DNA from: Pseudomonas sp. REP124
Lineage (GTDB): Bacteria; Pseudomonadota; Gammaproteobacteria; Pseudomonadales; Pseudomonadaceae
Assembly (NCBI RefSeq): GCF_020164475.1
Contig: NZ_JAIQWX010000039.1
Coordinates: 1-46,008, forward strand
Direction of reading: 5' to 3'
Length of the DNA: 46,008 bases
The notes below the pieces were generated by a model. That model was not told where the DNA came from, ran no database searches, and worked only from the letters and a program-made list of their open reading frames with translations. The position numbers and the translations under genes were made by a program. This document shows, in pieces, positions 30,351-39,951 of this stretch; the first letter of the stretch is position 1; every line of letters starts with the position of its first letter.

Positions 30351-31688
30351 ATGACTAGGAAATACTTTGGTACCGACGGCATCCGTGGTCGAGTAGGCGA
30401 ATACCCGATCACTCCTGATTTCATGCTCAAGCTCGGGTGGGCCGCAGGCATGGCGTTCCGCAAAATGGGTGCCTGCAAGGTTCTGGTCGGCAAGGACACC
30501 CGGATTTCCGGTTACATGTTCGAATCTGCGCTTGAGGCCGGTCTCACCTCCGCTGGCGCTGACGTCATGCTCCTCGGTCCGATGCCCACGCCTGCCATCG
30601 CCTATCTGACGCGTACTTTCCATGCCGAAGCCGGCATCGTGATCAGTGCATCGCACAACCCTCATGATGACAACGGCATCAAGTTCTTCTCGGGCAAGGG
30701 CACCAAGCTCCCGGATGAAGTCGAGCAGATGATCGAAGAGCTGCTGGACACGCCTATGACCGTGGTCGAGTCGAGCAAGATCGGCAAGGTTTCACGCATC
30801 AATGACGCCTCGGGGCGTTACATCGAATTCTGCAAGAGCAGCGTGCCAACCGGTACAAGCTTCTCTGGTTTGAAAATCGTTATCGACTGTGCCCATGGTG
30901 CGACTTACAAGGTAGCACCTAGCGTATTTCGTGAGCTGGGTGCCGATGTTGTAGTGCTGTCGGCGCAACCCAACGGCTTGAACATCAACGACAATTGCGG
31001 TTCGACCCACATGGGGCAGCTTCAGGCTGCCGTGCTCGCCGAGCACGCAGACCTGGGTATTGCGTTCGACGGTGATGGCGACCGGGTTCTGATGGTCGAT
31101 CACACTGGCGCTATCGTCGATGGTGACGAGCTGCTGTACATAATCGCTCGCGATCTGCACGAGCGTGACAAGCTGCAAGGCGGTGTTGTCGGGACGCTGA
31201 TGAGCAATCTGGGGTTGGAACTGGCCCTGGCGGATCTGTCGATTCCGTTCGTGCGCGCCAATGTTGGCGATCGTTACGTGATTGCTGATCTGCTCGAGCG
31301 CAACTGGTTGGTGGGCGGTGAGAATTCCGGCCACATCGTTTGCTTCAATCACACCACAACGGGCGATGCGATTATCGCTGCGCTTCAGGTGCTGATGGCG
31401 CTGAAAACCCGCTCCGAAAGTTTGGCTCAGAGTCGTCAGACGTTGCGCAAGTGCCCTCAAGTGCTGATCAATGTGCGTTTTGGTGGCGGTGCCAGTCCTT
31501 TGGATCACCCGTCCGTCAAGGAAGCCAGCGAGCGCGTGACCAAGGCCATGGCCGGGCGCGGGCGTGTACTGCTGCGCAAGTCCGGGACCGAGCCGCTGGT
31601 GCGTGTGATGGTCGAAGGCGAGGATGAAAAGCAGGTTCGTGCGTACGCCGAAGAGCTGGCAAAACTGGTTACTGAAGTTTCTGCCTGA
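30351..31688 (+). CDS. glmM: Phosphoglucosamine mutase GlmM, 445 residues
   Basis: GlmM converts glucosamine-6-phosphate to glucosamine-1-phosphate for peptidoglycan and LPS. The phosphorylated serine is S101 in [15 protein letters not shown]. The metal loop [11 protein letters not shown] and the sugar-binding GGENSGHIV are intact. The C-terminal phosphate-binding part [18 protein letters not shown] is complete. The length equals the E. coli enzyme. GGAG lies before the ATG. It is part of the ftsH-folP-glmM-tpiA-secG run. Confidence 0.98.
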   Translation: MTRKYFGTDGIRGRVGEYPITPDFMLKLGWAAGMAFRKMGACKVLVGKDTRISGYMFESALEAGLTSAGADVMLLGPMPTPAIAYLTRTFHAEAGIVISASHNPHDDNGIKFFSGKGTKLPDEVEQMIEELLDTPMTVVESSKIGKVSRINDASGRYIEFCKSSVPTGTSFSGLKIVIDCAHGATYKVAPSVFRELGADVVVLSAQPNGLNINDNCGSTHMGQLQAAVLAEHADLGIAFDGDGDRVLMVDHTGAIVDGDELLYIIARDLHERDKLQGGVVGTLMSNLGLELALADLSIPFVRANVGDRYVIADLLERNWLVGGENSGHIVCFNHTTTGDAIIAALQVLMALKTRSESLAQSRQTLRKCPQVLINVRFGGGASPLDHPSVKEASERVTKAMAGRGRVLLRKSGTEPLVRVMVEGEDEKQVRAYAEELAKLVTEVSA

Positions 31689-31754
31689 TTTCGGCTTGCC
31701 AGCCATGATTGTGTTGGGTAACATCTGCGCCCACTTTGACCGACGAGGTGCAGC

Positions 31755-32510
31755 ATGCGTCGCCCTATGGTAGCTGGTAACTGGAAGATGCACGGTACCC
31801 GCGCCAGCGTCGCTGAGCTGATCAATGGCCTTCGTGAGATGGCCTTGCCGAGCGGTGTTGATGTAGCGGTATTCCCGCCTTTTTTGCATATCAATCAAGT
31901 GATTGATGGCTTGGAAGGTAAATCGATTTCGGTCGGTGCGCAGAACTCTGCGGTGGAATCCATGCAAGGTGCGTTGACCGGTGAAGTTGCGCCGAGTCAG
32001 TTGGTGGATGCAGGTTGTTCCCTGGTGCTTGTCGGGCATTCCGAGCGCCGCCAGATCATGGGCGAGCAGGACGGGATGCTGATCCGCAAGTTTGCAGCGG
32101 CACAGGCATGTGGCTTGATTCCGGTGTTGTGTGTAGGGGAAACCCTCGAAGAGCGTGAGGCGGGAAAAACTCTTGAAGTTGTCTCGCATCAGCTGAACAG
32201 CATCATCGACGAGCTGGGTGTTGGTGTTTTTGCTAAGGCGGTCATCGCTTACGAGCCAGTCTGGGCCATTGGTACCGGGCTGACTGCTTCGCCGCAACAG
32301 GCTCAGGATGTGCATGCAGTCATCCGCGCTCAGTTGGCGGCAGAGAATTCTGAAGTCGCGCAAGGTGTGCGGCTTCTATACGGCGGCAGCGTGAAGGCGG
32401 CCAATGCGGTCGAGCTGTTCGGCATGCCGGATATCGATGGGGGCCTCATTGGTGGGGCGTCCCTGAATGCAGATGAGTTCGGTGCGATATGTCGCGCCGC
32501 GGGAAACTGA
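31755..32510 (+). CDS. tpiA: Triose-phosphate isomerase TpiA, 251 residues
   Basis: TpiA interconverts dihydroxyacetone phosphate and glyceraldehyde-3-phosphate. Catalytic residues are visible: K11 in GNWKMHG, the histidine of [10 protein letters not shown], and the glutamate of [11 protein letters not shown]. The phosphate loop [10 protein letters not shown] is intact. GAGGTG lies before the ATG. It sits between glmM and secG, four bases from the secG start, an arrangement usual in pseudomonads. Confidence 0.98.
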   Translation: MRRPMVAGNWKMHGTRASVAELINGLREMALPSGVDVAVFPPFLHINQVIDGLEGKSISVGAQNSAVESMQGALTGEVAPSQLVDAGCSLVLVGHSERRQIMGEQDGMLIRKFAAAQACGLIPVLCVGETLEEREAGKTLEVVSHQLNSIIDELGVGVFAKAVIAYEPVWAIGTGLTASPQQAQDVHAVIRAQLAAENSEVAQGVRLLYGGSVKAANAVELFGMPDIDGGLIGGASLNADEFGAICRAAGN

Positions 32511-32514
32511 AAAA

Positions 32515-32898
32515 ATGCTGGAAACAGTCGTAGTCGTTTTTCATCTGCTGGGTGCATTGGGCGTAGTGGCTCTGGTATTGCTGCAGCAGGGTAAAGGTGC
32601 GGACGCTGGCGCGTCTTTCGGCGCAGGTGCTTCAAATACTGTGTTCGGAAGCCAAGGTTCCTCTACCTTTCTCAGTAAGTTTACTGCTATACTCGCCGCA
32701 GGTTTTTTCATAACCAGCTTGGGGTTAGGTTACTTTGCTAAAGAGAAGGCTCATCAGCTGACTCAAGTAGGTCTCCCAAATCCAGCGGTGTTGGAAGTTC
32801 CAAAGCAACAACCGGCTTCTGATGATGTCCCGGTGCTTCAAGAGCAAAAGTCGGCTACTCCAGCGACTGACGTACCTCCAGCTCAAGAGCAGAAGTAA
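32515..32898 (+). CDS. secG: Protein translocase subunit SecG, 127 residues
   Basis: SecG is the small subunit of SecYEG that aids protein export. Two membrane segments are clear (about 3-22 and 50-71), joined by the conserved glycine-rich loop [28 protein letters not shown]. The C-terminal region past residue 80 is Pro/Gln/Val-rich and somewhat longer than in E. coli (110 residues). The start at 32515 is canonical ([15 protein letters not shown]). tRNA-Leu follows after 22 bases with no terminator between, so the two are probably on one transcript. Confidence 0.97.
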   Translation: MLETVVVVFHLLGALGVVALVLLQQGKGADAGASFGAGASNTVFGSQGSSTFLSKFTAILAAGFFITSLGLGYFAKEKAHQLTQVGLPNPAVLEVPKQQPASDDVPVLQEQKSATPATDVPPAQEQK

Positions 32899-32920
32899 GA
32901 AGGGTTTCAAACGTAGTTTT

Positions 32921-33006
32921 GCCGAGGTGGTGGAATTGGTAGACACGCAACCTTGAGGTGGTTGTGCCCATAGGGTGTAGGGGTTCGAGTCCCCTTCTCG
33001 GTACCA
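32921..33006 (+). tRNA. leuU: tRNA-Leu (GAG)
   Basis: The 86-nt class II tRNA has acceptor GCCGAGG pairing with TCTCGGT (two G-U pairs), an anticodon loop TTGAGGT giving GAG, a long variable arm, T-arm GGGGTTCGAGTCCCC and an encoded CCA. Position after secG and before initiator tRNA equals leuU of E. coli. Confidence 0.97.
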
Positions 33007-33018
33007 ATTAGTCAGGAG

Positions 33019-33040
33019 AGCCCGCTGTTGCGGGCTTTCT
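33019..33040 (+). terminator. Terminator after tRNA-Leu
   Basis: AGCCCGC / GCGGGCT (33019-33025, 33030-33036) forms a 7-bp stem with loop TGTT, followed by TTCTT. It lies 13 bases past the CCA of tRNA-Leu and separates it from the tRNA-fMet promoter. Confidence 0.88.
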
Positions 33041-33058
33041 TGCAGGTGGAAGGTTACA

Positions 33059-33087
33059 TTGACCCTCCAGGGGATCGGTCGTATACT
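33059..33087 (+). promoter_or_regulatory. Sigma-70 promoter of tRNA-fMet (and rimP-nusA-infB read-through)
   Basis: -35 TTGACC (33059-33064) is separated by exactly 17 bases from -10 TATACT (33082-33087). The start would be near 33094, ten bases before the mature tRNA, and the region between is GC-rich as in stringent-type promoters. This is the strongest vegetative promoter visible in the window. Confidence 0.88.
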
Positions 33088-33103
33088 TCCGCCCCAGCTT
33101 TGT

Positions 33104-33180
<77 letters not shown>

Positions 33181-33188
33181 GTTTAAGG

Positions 33189-33210
33189 AGCCCCTTTTAA
33201 GGGGCTTTTT
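33189..33210 (+). terminator. Terminator directly after tRNA-fMet
   Basis: AGCCCCTT / AAGGGGCT (33189-33196, 33199-33206) with a 2-base spacer is followed by Ts. It lies 8 bases after the tRNA. Read-through would be needed to express rimP-nusA-infB from the metY promoter. Confidence 0.9.
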
Positions 33211-33227
33211 GTTAGCTGGACACTTTC

Positions 33228-33278
33228 AACGCCGCTGTTCGACGGCGTTTCAAGGATGGGCGTTTCGCCCATTTTTTT
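33228..33278 (+). terminator. Two further hairpins before rimP, the last a terminator
   Basis: First stem AACGCCG / CGGCGTT (33228-33234, 33243-33249). Second stem ATGGGC / GCCCAT (33256-33261, 33267-33272) is followed by seven Ts. With 33189-33210 this gives three stems in about 90 bases ahead of rimP, suited to controlled read-through. Confidence 0.8.
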
Positions 33279-33317
33279 ATTTTCATGGCATGCACATACA
33301 TGCACTAGGGGGTTCAG

Positions 33318-33776
33318 GTGTCGAGCAAGCTAGAAGAGTTGCAGGCCTTGCTGGCCCCGGTGGTCGTGGCCCTAGGCTATGAATGCTGGGGTATTGAGTT
33401 TTCGGCGCAAGGTCGCCACTCAATGTTGCGCGTTTATATCGATAAAGAGGGCGGTGTACTGGTGGACGATTGCGCCATCGTAAGCCGTCAGATCAGCGGC
33501 GTCCTGGATGTTGAAGATCCAATCTCCGTTGAATACACCCTTGAAGTTTCCTCGCCTGGCATGGAACGCCCTCTGTTCACTCTTGAGCAGTTTGCAAAAT
33601 TTGCCGGTGAACAAGTGAAGATCAAACTGCGCTCGCCTTTTGAAGGTCGACGCAACTTTCAGGGCCTTCTGCGCGGTGTAGAAGAGCAGGACGTCGTGGT
33701 GCAGGTAGATGATCATGAGTTCCTGTTGCCGATCGATATGATCGACAAGGCCAATATTATTCCCAGTTTTGACTGA
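33318..33776 (+). CDS. rimP: Ribosome maturation factor RimP, 152 residues
   Basis: RimP binds free 30S precursors and helps their maturation. The N-terminal domain shows [59 protein letters not shown] and the signature [14 protein letters not shown], followed by a small Sm-like domain. The start codon is GTG at 33318, after an AGGGGG site. nusA follows 47 bases later. In E. coli this is the first protein gene of the metY-rimP-nusA-infB operon. Confidence 0.97.
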   Translation: MSSKLEELQALLAPVVVALGYECWGIEFSAQGRHSMLRVYIDKEGGVLVDDCAIVSRQISGVLDVEDPISVEYTLEVSSPGMERPLFTLEQFAKFAGEQVKIKLRSPFEGRRNFQGLLRGVEEQDVVVQVDDHEFLLPIDMIDKANIIPSFD

Positions 33777-33823
33777 GACGCGGATCCCGCGGATCCAATG
33801 GCTTGCGAAAGGCGAGGCGTACG

Positions 33824-35305
33824 ATGAGCAAAGAAGTACTGCTGGTTGTTGAGTCGGTATCCAATGAAAAAGGCGTACCGCCAGGTGTGATTTTCGAAGC
33901 GCTGGAGCTGGCTCTGGCCACTGCTACCAAAAAGCGTTTCGAGGACGAAGTTGATCTGCGTGTGGAAATCAATCGCCACACCGGTTCCTACGAGACTTTC
34001 CGTCGCTGGACTGTCGTCGAAGAAGATGATCTGGACGATCCAGCCATCGAAACCTGGCCAAGCAAGGTTGCTCAAACGCACCCTGGCGCCAAGGTCGGTG
34101 ATGTCGTCGAAGAGAAAATCGAGTCGATCGAATTCGGTCGTATCGCTGCACAGACTGCCAAGCAAGTCATCGTGCAGAAAGTTCGCGAAGCCGAGCGCGC
34201 CCAAGTGGTGGATGCTTACCGCGAGCGCCTGGGTGAAATCATCTCCGGCACCGTAAAGAAAGTGACCCGCGACAACGTGATCGTCGATCTGGGCAACAAC
34301 GCCGAAGCGTTGCTTGCCCGTGAAGACATCATTTCTCGCGAAACCTTCCGGGTTGGCGTGCGTCTGCGTGCGCTGCTCAAGGAAATCCGCACCGAGAACC
34401 GCGGCCCGCAGCTGATCCTGTCGCGTACCGCGCCGGAAATGCTGATCGAGCTGTTCCGCATCGAAGTGCCGGAGATTGCTGAAGGTCTGATCGAAGTCAT
34501 GGCTGCATCCCGTGATCCGGGATCCCGTGCCAAGATCGCCGTCCGCTCCAAGGACAAACGCATCGACCCGCAGGGCGCTTGTATCGGTATGCGCGGCTCG
34601 CGCGTGCAGGCAGTGTCGGGCGAGTTGGGTGGCGAGCGTGTTGACATCGTTCTGTGGGACGACAACCCGGCTCAGTTCGTCATCAATGCCATGTCCCCGG
34701 CTGAAGTTGCGGCCATTATCGTTGACGAAGATGCCCACGCCATGGACATCGCCGTTGGCGCAGACAATCTGGCTCAGGCCATCGGTCGCGGTGGTCAGAA
34801 CGTGCGTCTGGCCAGCCAGTTGACTGGCTGGACCCTGAACGTGATGACCGAATCGGACATCCAGGCCAAGCAGCAAGCAGAAACCGGCGACATCCTGCGC
34901 AACTTCATCGACGAGCTGGAAGTCGACGAAGAGCTGGCACAGGTGCTGGTAGATGAAGGCTTCACCAGCCTGGAAGAGATTGCCTACGTACCGTTGGAAG
35001 AAATGCTCAACATCGACGGCTTTGACGAAGAGATCGTCAACGAGCTTCGCGCTCGTGCCAAGGATCGTTTGTTGACCAAAGCCATCGCTACCGAGGAAAA
35101 GCTGGCAGACGCCCATCCGGCCGAAGACCTGCTCTCGCTTGAGGGTATGGACAAGGATTTGGCGATGGAACTGGCGGTGCGCGGCGTAGTTACCCGCGAA
35201 GACCTGGCCGAGCAGTCTATTGACGACCTGCTCGACATCGACGGCATCGACGAAGATCGTGCCGGCAAGTTGATCATGGCCGCCCGAGCCCATTGGTTCG
35301 AGTAA
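33824..35305 (+). CDS. nusA: Transcription termination/antitermination factor NusA, 493 residues
   Basis: NusA binds RNA polymerase and modulates pausing, termination and rRNA antitermination. The order is polymerase-binding N-terminal domain (1-130), S1 domain (about 135-200), KH1 and KH2 (about 225-345, including [12 protein letters not shown] and [13 protein letters not shown]), then two acidic C-terminal repeats (about 365-493) as in gamma-proteobacteria. The start at 33824 ([17 protein letters not shown]) is canonical; a TTG start 21 bases upstream is rejected. Confidence 0.99.
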   Translation: MSKEVLLVVESVSNEKGVPPGVIFEALELALATATKKRFEDEVDLRVEINRHTGSYETFRRWTVVEEDDLDDPAIETWPSKVAQTHPGAKVGDVVEEKIESIEFGRIAAQTAKQVIVQKVREAERAQVVDAYRERLGEIISGTVKKVTRDNVIVDLGNNAEALLAREDIISRETFRVGVRLRALLKEIRTENRGPQLILSRTAPEMLIELFRIEVPEIAEGLIEVMAASRDPGSRAKIAVRSKDKRIDPQGACIGMRGSRVQAVSGELGGERVDIVLWDDNPAQFVINAMSPAEVAAIIVDEDAHAMDIAVGADNLAQAIGRGGQNVRLASQLTGWTLNVMTESDIQAKQQAETGDILRNFIDELEVDEELAQVLVDEGFTSLEEIAYVPLEEMLNIDGFDEEIVNELRARAKDRLLTKAIATEEKLADAHPAEDLLSLEGMDKDLAMELAVRGVVTREDLAEQSIDDLLDIDGIDEDRAGKLIMAARAHWFE

Positions 35306-35331
35306 TAGGCGCGGCCTGAGGAGAGAAGTGC

Positions 35332-37866
35332 ATGACGCAAGTCACGGTGAAACAACTGGCCGATGAGGTCAAAACACCGGTAGAGCGCCTGTTGCAGCAG
35401 ATGCGTGAGGCAGGTCTGCCGCACACCGCCGCCGAAGAAAATGTGACTGACAGTGAGAAGCAATCCCTGCTGACTCACTTGAAAAGCAGCCACAAGGCGA
35501 AAGTGGAAGAACCACGCAAGATTACGCTGCAGCGTAAAACCACCAGTACCCTGCGTGTTGCTGGCAGCAAAAGCATCAGCGTTGAAGTACGCAAGAAGAA
35601 AGTCTTCGTACAGCGCAGCCCGGAAGAAATCGAAGCCGAGCGCAAGCGTGAGATGGATGAACGTCGCGCAGTAGAAAATGCTGCCCGTCAGAAGGCTGAA
35701 GAAGAAGCCAAGCGCCGCGCCGAAGAAGAAGCGCGCCGCCAGCCTGCTCCTGCTGCCGCGCCTGTTGCTGCGGTCGAGCCTGTTGCAGCACCTGCTCCGG
35801 TTGTCGAGCCTGTGCGTGAAAGCGCTCCGGTCGTGGCGGCCGCTCCGGCTCCTGCTGCAGATGCTCGTAAACGCGACGAACAGCGTCGCCCGGACAAACC
35901 ACGTGCTGACGACAACAATCGTCGCGGTGGTGGTGGCGATGGCGAGCGTAAAAACGCTCCGCATCGCGCTACGGTCAAAGAAAAGGCCCCGGCTCCACGC
36001 GCTGCTCCACGTACTACCGATGAAGAAAGCGATGGCTTCCGTCGCGGTGGTCGCGGCAAGGCCAAGCTGAAGAAGCGCAACGCCCACGGTTTCCAGAACC
36101 CGACCGGTCCTGTCGTGCGCGAAGTGAAGATCGGCGAGACCATCACTGTGGGCGATCTGGCCCAGCAGATGTCGGTCAAGGCTGCTGAAATCATCAAGTT
36201 CATGTTCAAACTGGGCACTCCAGCGACCATCAACCAGGTACTGGATCAGGAAACTGCCCAGTTGGTTGCCGAGGAACTGGGCCACAAAGTGACCCTGGTC
36301 AGCGACACCGCTCTGGAAGATTCCCTGGCCGAGTCCCTGAAGTTTGAAGGCGAGGCAGTTTCCCGTGCACCAGTCGTGACCGTAATGGGCCACGTTGACC
36401 ACGGTAAGACTTCCCTGCTCGACTACATCCGTCGTGCCAAGGTAGCTGCTGGCGAAGCCGGTGGTATTACCCAGCACATCGGCGCATACCACGTTGAAAC
36501 CGACCGTGGCATGGTGACGTTCCTCGATACTCCTGGTCACGCTGCGTTTACCGCGATGCGTGCCCGTGGTGCCAAGGCGACCGACATCGTGATCCTGGTG
36601 GTCGCAGCGGACGACGGCGTGATGCCACAGACTGTTGAAGCCGTTCAACACGCCCAGGCTGCCGGTGTTCCGCTGGTCGTGGCAGTGAACAAGATCGACA
36701 AGCCGGGCGCCGATCTCGATCGCATCCGTAGCGAACTGTCGGTACACGGCGTGACTTCGGAAGAGTGGGGTGGTGATACGCCATTCGTACCGGTTTCCGC
36801 GAAGATGGGTACCGGTGTCGACGAACTGCTCGAAGCCGTTCTGCTGCAGGCCGAAGTTCTGGAACTGACCGCTACTCCATCGGCTCCTGGTCGTGGTGTC
36901 GTGGTTGAGTCCCGCCTGGACAAGGGCCGTGGCCCGGTGGCGACCGTTCTGGTTCAGGACGGTACCCTGCGTCAAGGCGACATGGTCCTGGTCGGTTCGA
37001 ACTACGGTCGCGTTCGCGCCATGCTCGACGAGAACGGCAAGCCAATCAAGGAAGCCGGTCCAGCCATCCCTGTCGAGATCCTCGGCCTGGACGGTACTCC
37101 GGACGCTGGTGACGAGATGAGCGTGGTTGCCGACGAGAAGAAAGCCCGTGAAGTGGCTCTGTTCCGTCAAGGCAAGTTCCGTGAAGTCAAACTGGCTCGT
37201 GCTCACGCAGGCAAGCTGGAAAACATCTTCGAAAACATGGGTCAGGAAGAGAAGAAGACGCTCAACATCGTCCTCAAATCCGACGTCCGTGGTTCGTTGG
37301 AAGCTCTGCAGGGCGCTCTGAATGGCCTGGGCAACGATGAAGTGCAAGTGCGCGTAGTCGGTGGCGGTGTCGGTGGTATCACCGAGTCCGACGCCAACCT
37401 GGCACTGGCCTCCAACGCTGTACTGTTCGGCTTCAACGTGCGTGCCGATGCCGGCGCTCGCAAGATCGTCGAGCAGGAAGGTCTGGATATGCGTTACTAC
37501 AACGTGATCTACGACATCATCGAAGACGTCAAGAAAGCCCTGACCGGTATGCTCGGCAGCGATGTTCGCGAGAACATCCTGGGTGTCGCCGAAGTGCGTG
37601 ACGTGTTCCGTTCGCCGAAGTTTGGCGCGATCGCCGGTTGCATGGTTATCGAAGGTGTCGTTCACCGTAACCGTCCAATCCGTGTACTGCGTGAAGACAT
37701 CGTTATCTTCGAAGGCGAGCTGGAATCCCTGCGCCGCTTCAAGGATGACGCTTCCGAAGTGCGTTCCGGCATGGAATGCGGTATCGGCGTCAAGAGCTAC
37801 AACGACGTCAAGGTCGGTGACAAGATCGAAGTCTTCGAGAAGGTTCAGGTTGCTCGCAGCCTCTAA
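35332..37866 (+). CDS. infB: Translation initiation factor IF-2, 844 residues
   Basis: IF2 is the GTPase that brings fMet-tRNA to the 30S P site. An IF2-N domain (about 1-50) is followed by a long charged region rich in Lys, Glu, Ala, Pro and Arg (about 55-250), then a second IF2-N domain. The G domain starts near 350 with [23 protein letters not shown] and NKIDKPGAD. The C-terminal domains that bind fMet-tRNA follow. Length is near the usual 840 of pseudomonads. Initiator tRNA is encoded upstream in the same conserved block. Confidence 0.99.
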   Translation: MTQVTVKQLADEVKTPVERLLQQMREAGLPHTAAEENVTDSEKQSLLTHLKSSHKAKVEEPRKITLQRKTTSTLRVAGSKSISVEVRKKKVFVQRSPEEIEAERKREMDERRAVENAARQKAEEEAKRRAEEEARRQPAPAAAPVAAVEPVAAPAPVVEPVRESAPVVAAAPAPAADARKRDEQRRPDKPRADDNNRRGGGGDGERKNAPHRATVKEKAPAPRAAPRTTDEESDGFRRGGRGKAKLKKRNAHGFQNPTGPVVREVKIGETITVGDLAQQMSVKAAEIIKFMFKLGTPATINQVLDQETAQLVAEELGHKVTLVSDTALEDSLAESLKFEGEAVSRAPVVTVMGHVDHGKTSLLDYIRRAKVAAGEAGGITQHIGAYHVETDRGMVTFLDTPGHAAFTAMRARGAKATDIVILVVAADDGVMPQTVEAVQHAQAAGVPLVVAVNKIDKPGADLDRIRSELSVHGVTSEEWGGDTPFVPVSAKMGTGVDELLEAVLLQAEVLELTATPSAPGRGVVVESRLDKGRGPVATVLVQDGTLRQGDMVLVGSNYGRVRAMLDENGKPIKEAGPAIPVEILGLDGTPDAGDEMSVVADEKKAREVALFRQGKFREVKLARAHAGKLENIFENMGQEEKKTLNIVLKSDVRGSLEALQGALNGLGNDEVQVRVVGGGVGGITESDANLALASNAVLFGFNVRADAGARKIVEQEGLDMRYYNVIYDIIEDVKKALTGMLGSDVRENILGVAEVRDVFRSPKFGAIAGCMVIEGVVHRNRPIRVLREDIVIFEGELESLRRFKDDASEVRSGMECGIGVKSYNDVKVGDKIEVFEKVQVARSL

Positions 37867-37937
37867 CTCGCGCACTTCAAGGGCCTCGCCAAGCCGCCGC
37901 ATGCAGATGCGCGGCATGGTGTCAGGACTCTAAACGC

Positions 37938-37972
37938 AACGCCCGGTCTGGCTTTCGTCAGGCCGGGCGTTT
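37938..37972 (+). terminator. Hairpin between infB and rbfA
   Basis: Outer stem AACGCCCGG / CCGGGCGTT (37938-37946, 37963-37971) is extended inward by CTG / CAG. The tail TTTGCC is a weak T tract, so partial termination or an mRNA processing stem is likely. The infB-rbfA gap is 159 bases. Confidence 0.65.
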
Positions 37973-38025
37973 GCCGCTTTCAGACCTCATGGGTTTCACC
38001 ATGGGGCAGTAACAGGTAACAAGAC

Positions 38026-38427
38026 ATGGCAAAAGAATACAGCCGTACCCAACGGATCGGCGATCAAATGCAGCGCGAGCTGGCACAACTGATCCGTCGT
38101 GAAGTCAAAGATCCGCGTGTCGGCCTGGTCACCATTACCGCTGTGGAAGTCAGCCGTGACGTGGGTCACGCCAAGATTTTCATCACCGTGATGGGCCAGG
38201 ACGGCCACGAAGAAATCGCACAAAGCATCAAGGTGCTGAACTCCGCCGCCGGCTTCCTGCGTATGCAGCTGGCTCGCGAGATGAAGCTGCGCAGCGTTCC
38301 ACAGTTGCACTTCCACTACGATGAAAGCGTGGTGCGCGGTGCGCATCTGTCGGCTTTGATCGAACGCGCAGTGGCTGAAGACAGCCAGCACACGGTTGCG
38401 GCAGACGCCGAAGGCACCAAGGAGTAA
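38026..38427 (+). CDS. rbfA: 30S ribosome-binding factor RbfA, 133 residues
   Basis: RbfA helps mature the 5' end of 16S rRNA and is needed for growth in the cold. The KH-like fold is recognisable from [51 protein letters not shown] to the [24 protein letters not shown] signature. The ATG at 38026 is preceded by a purine-rich stretch. truB starts 3 bases after the stop, with AAGGAG inside the end of rbfA. Confidence 0.98.
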   Translation: MAKEYSRTQRIGDQMQRELAQLIRREVKDPRVGLVTITAVEVSRDVGHAKIFITVMGQDGHEEIAQSIKVLNSAAGFLRMQLAREMKLRSVPQLHFHYDESVVRGAHLSALIERAVAEDSQHTVAADAEGTKE

Positions 38428-38430
38428 CCG

Positions 38431-39348
38431 GTGGCTCAGGTCAAACGTATCCGTCGTAACGTCAGCGGTATCATCCTGCTCGACAAGCCGTTGGGGTTCA
38501 CCTCCAACTCCGCGCTGCAGAAGGTCCGCTGGTTGCTGAACGCCGAGAAGGCCGGACACACCGGTAGCCTCGACCCACTGGCCACCGGCGTGCTGCCGCT
38601 GTGCTTCGGCGAGGCCACCAAGTTCTCGCAATACCTGCTCGATTCCGACAAGGGTTACGAAACCCTGGCGCAACTGGGCAAGACCACCACCACGGCGGAT
38701 GCTGAGGGTGAAATTTTGCTGGAACGTCCGGTGACCGTTGGTCGCACCGAGATGGAAGCGGTTCTGCCCAATTTCCGAGGGGAAATCAAACAGATACCGC
38801 CGATGTACTCGGCCCTCAAGCGTGACGGGCAGCCGCTGTACAAGTTGGCTCGTGCTGGCGAAGTAGTGGAGCGTGAACCGCGTTCTGTTACTATTACGCG
38901 CTTGGAATTACTGGCCTTCGAAGGTGATACTGCGCGACTTGCGGTGGATTGCACCAAAGGCACCTATATCCGCACCCTGGTTGAGGATATCGGTGAGCAA
39001 CTCGGTTGTGGTGCTTACGTTGCAGAACTGCGACGGACCCAGGCCGGGCCTTTCACCCTGGCGCAAACCGTCACCCTGGAAGAGCTGGAAGCGGTACATG
39101 CCGAAGGCGGCAACGAAGCGGTCGATCGCTTCCTGATGCCATCGGACAGCGGCTTGCTGGATTGGCCGCTGTTGCAGTTCTCGGAAGCGAGCGCGTTCTA
39201 CTGGCTCAACGGCCAGCCGGTACGTGCCCCCGATGCACCGAAGTTCGGCATGGTACGGGTACAGGATCACAATGGTCGCTTCATCGGGATCGGTGAAGTG
39301 AGCGAAGACGGGCGCATCGCGCCACGTCGACTGATTCGGTCAGAATGA
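38431..39348 (+). CDS. truB: tRNA pseudouridine-55 synthase TruB, 305 residues
   Basis: TruB makes pseudouridine 55 in the T arm of all elongator tRNAs and acts as a tRNA chaperone. The catalytic aspartate D48 is in [24 protein letters not shown]. The family segments [16 protein letters not shown] and [15 protein letters not shown] are present, and a C-terminal PUA-like region follows. The start is GTG at 38431, after AAGGAG. Length is similar to E. coli (314). Confidence 0.98.
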   Translation: MAQVKRIRRNVSGIILLDKPLGFTSNSALQKVRWLLNAEKAGHTGSLDPLATGVLPLCFGEATKFSQYLLDSDKGYETLAQLGKTTTTADAEGEILLERPVTVGRTEMEAVLPNFRGEIKQIPPMYSALKRDGQPLYKLARAGEVVEREPRSVTITRLELLAFEGDTARLAVDCTKGTYIRTLVEDIGEQLGCGAYVAELRRTQAGPFTLAQTVTLEELEAVHAEGGNEAVDRFLMPSDSGLLDWPLLQFSEASAFYWLNGQPVRAPDAPKFGMVRVQDHNGRFIGIGEVSEDGRIAPRRLIRSE

Positions 39349-39398
39349 CCGGACGAGTGTGGCTGTCAGCAGGCACGGTCACTACTCATTTTTAGATA

Positions 39399-39446
39399 CA
39401 GGGATTTGTCCCTGGCCTGTTGAAATTGTTTCCCTGAAACAGTTTC
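39399..39446 (+). other. rpsO leader with alternative hairpins
   Basis: Stem CAGGGA / TCCCTG (39399-39414, loop TTTG) is followed by two mutually exclusive stems that share GAAAC: GTTTC-CCT-GAAAC (39428-39440) and GAAAC-A-GTTTC (39436-39446). The start codon is at 39466. S15 represses its own mRNA in E. coli through a leader pseudoknot; a similar role here is inference. Confidence 0.45.
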
Positions 39447-39465
39447 CTGATAAAAGGATTGCCTC

Positions 39466-39735
39466 ATGGCTCTCAGCGTTGAAGAAAAAGCTCAAATCGT
39501 TACCGACTACCAGCAAGCTGTTGGTGATACTGGTTCGCCAGAAGTGCAAGTTGCACTGCTGACCGCCAACATCAACAAACTGCAAGGTCACTTCAAGGCC
39601 AACGGTAAAGATCACCACTCCCGTCGTGGTCTGATCCGCATGGTTAACCAGCGTCGTAAGCTGCTGGACTACCTGAAAGGCAAAGACGTGAGCCGTTACA
39701 GCGCTCTGATCGGTCGCCTGGGTCTGCGTCGCTAA
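39466..39735 (+). CDS. rpsO: 30S ribosomal protein S15
   Basis: S15 binds the 16S rRNA three-way junction early in 30S assembly. The 89-residue length is exact for the family. Signature segments are [52 protein letters not shown] and the end [21 protein letters not shown] lies before the ATG. It sits between truB and pnp, as in E. coli. Confidence 0.99.
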   Translation: MALSVEEKAQIVTDYQQAVGDTGSPEVQVALLTANINKLQGHFKANGKDHHSRRGLIRMVNQRRKLLDYLKGKDVSRYSALIGRLGLRR

Positions 39736-39951
39736 TAAGCGATTGCGCTAGAGGTTGGTTGTCTGTCGTGCATCAGCGGGTTTCCGCCGGCGCATGGCAG
39801 GCTCCCAGCCTCAAGTTTTATCTGGATACCTGCTTTACCCAGCTCCACACAGGCAAGACCAGGACAACCCGCTCGGGCCGATTCCCGACGTTGCCCAAGA
39901 ATTTCGCAAGAAACCAGTTTCCCCAAGAGCCACAAAAGAAGGTAGGACACC
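39736..39951 (+). other. rpsO-pnp intergenic leader
   Basis: The 216 bases hold no gene and no classical terminator. An imperfect stem at about 39769-39797 (TGCATCAGCGG with CCGCCGGCGCA) and a small stem AGGCT-CCC-AGCCT lie early in it. In E. coli the pnp leader forms an RNase III substrate used for autoregulation; this leader could do the same, but that is inference. Confidence 0.4.

Noticed and set aside
34984..37917. A 977-codon open frame antisense to infB
   Set aside because: It covers IF2 and part of nusA in reverse and is low in complexity; the plus-strand genes are certain.
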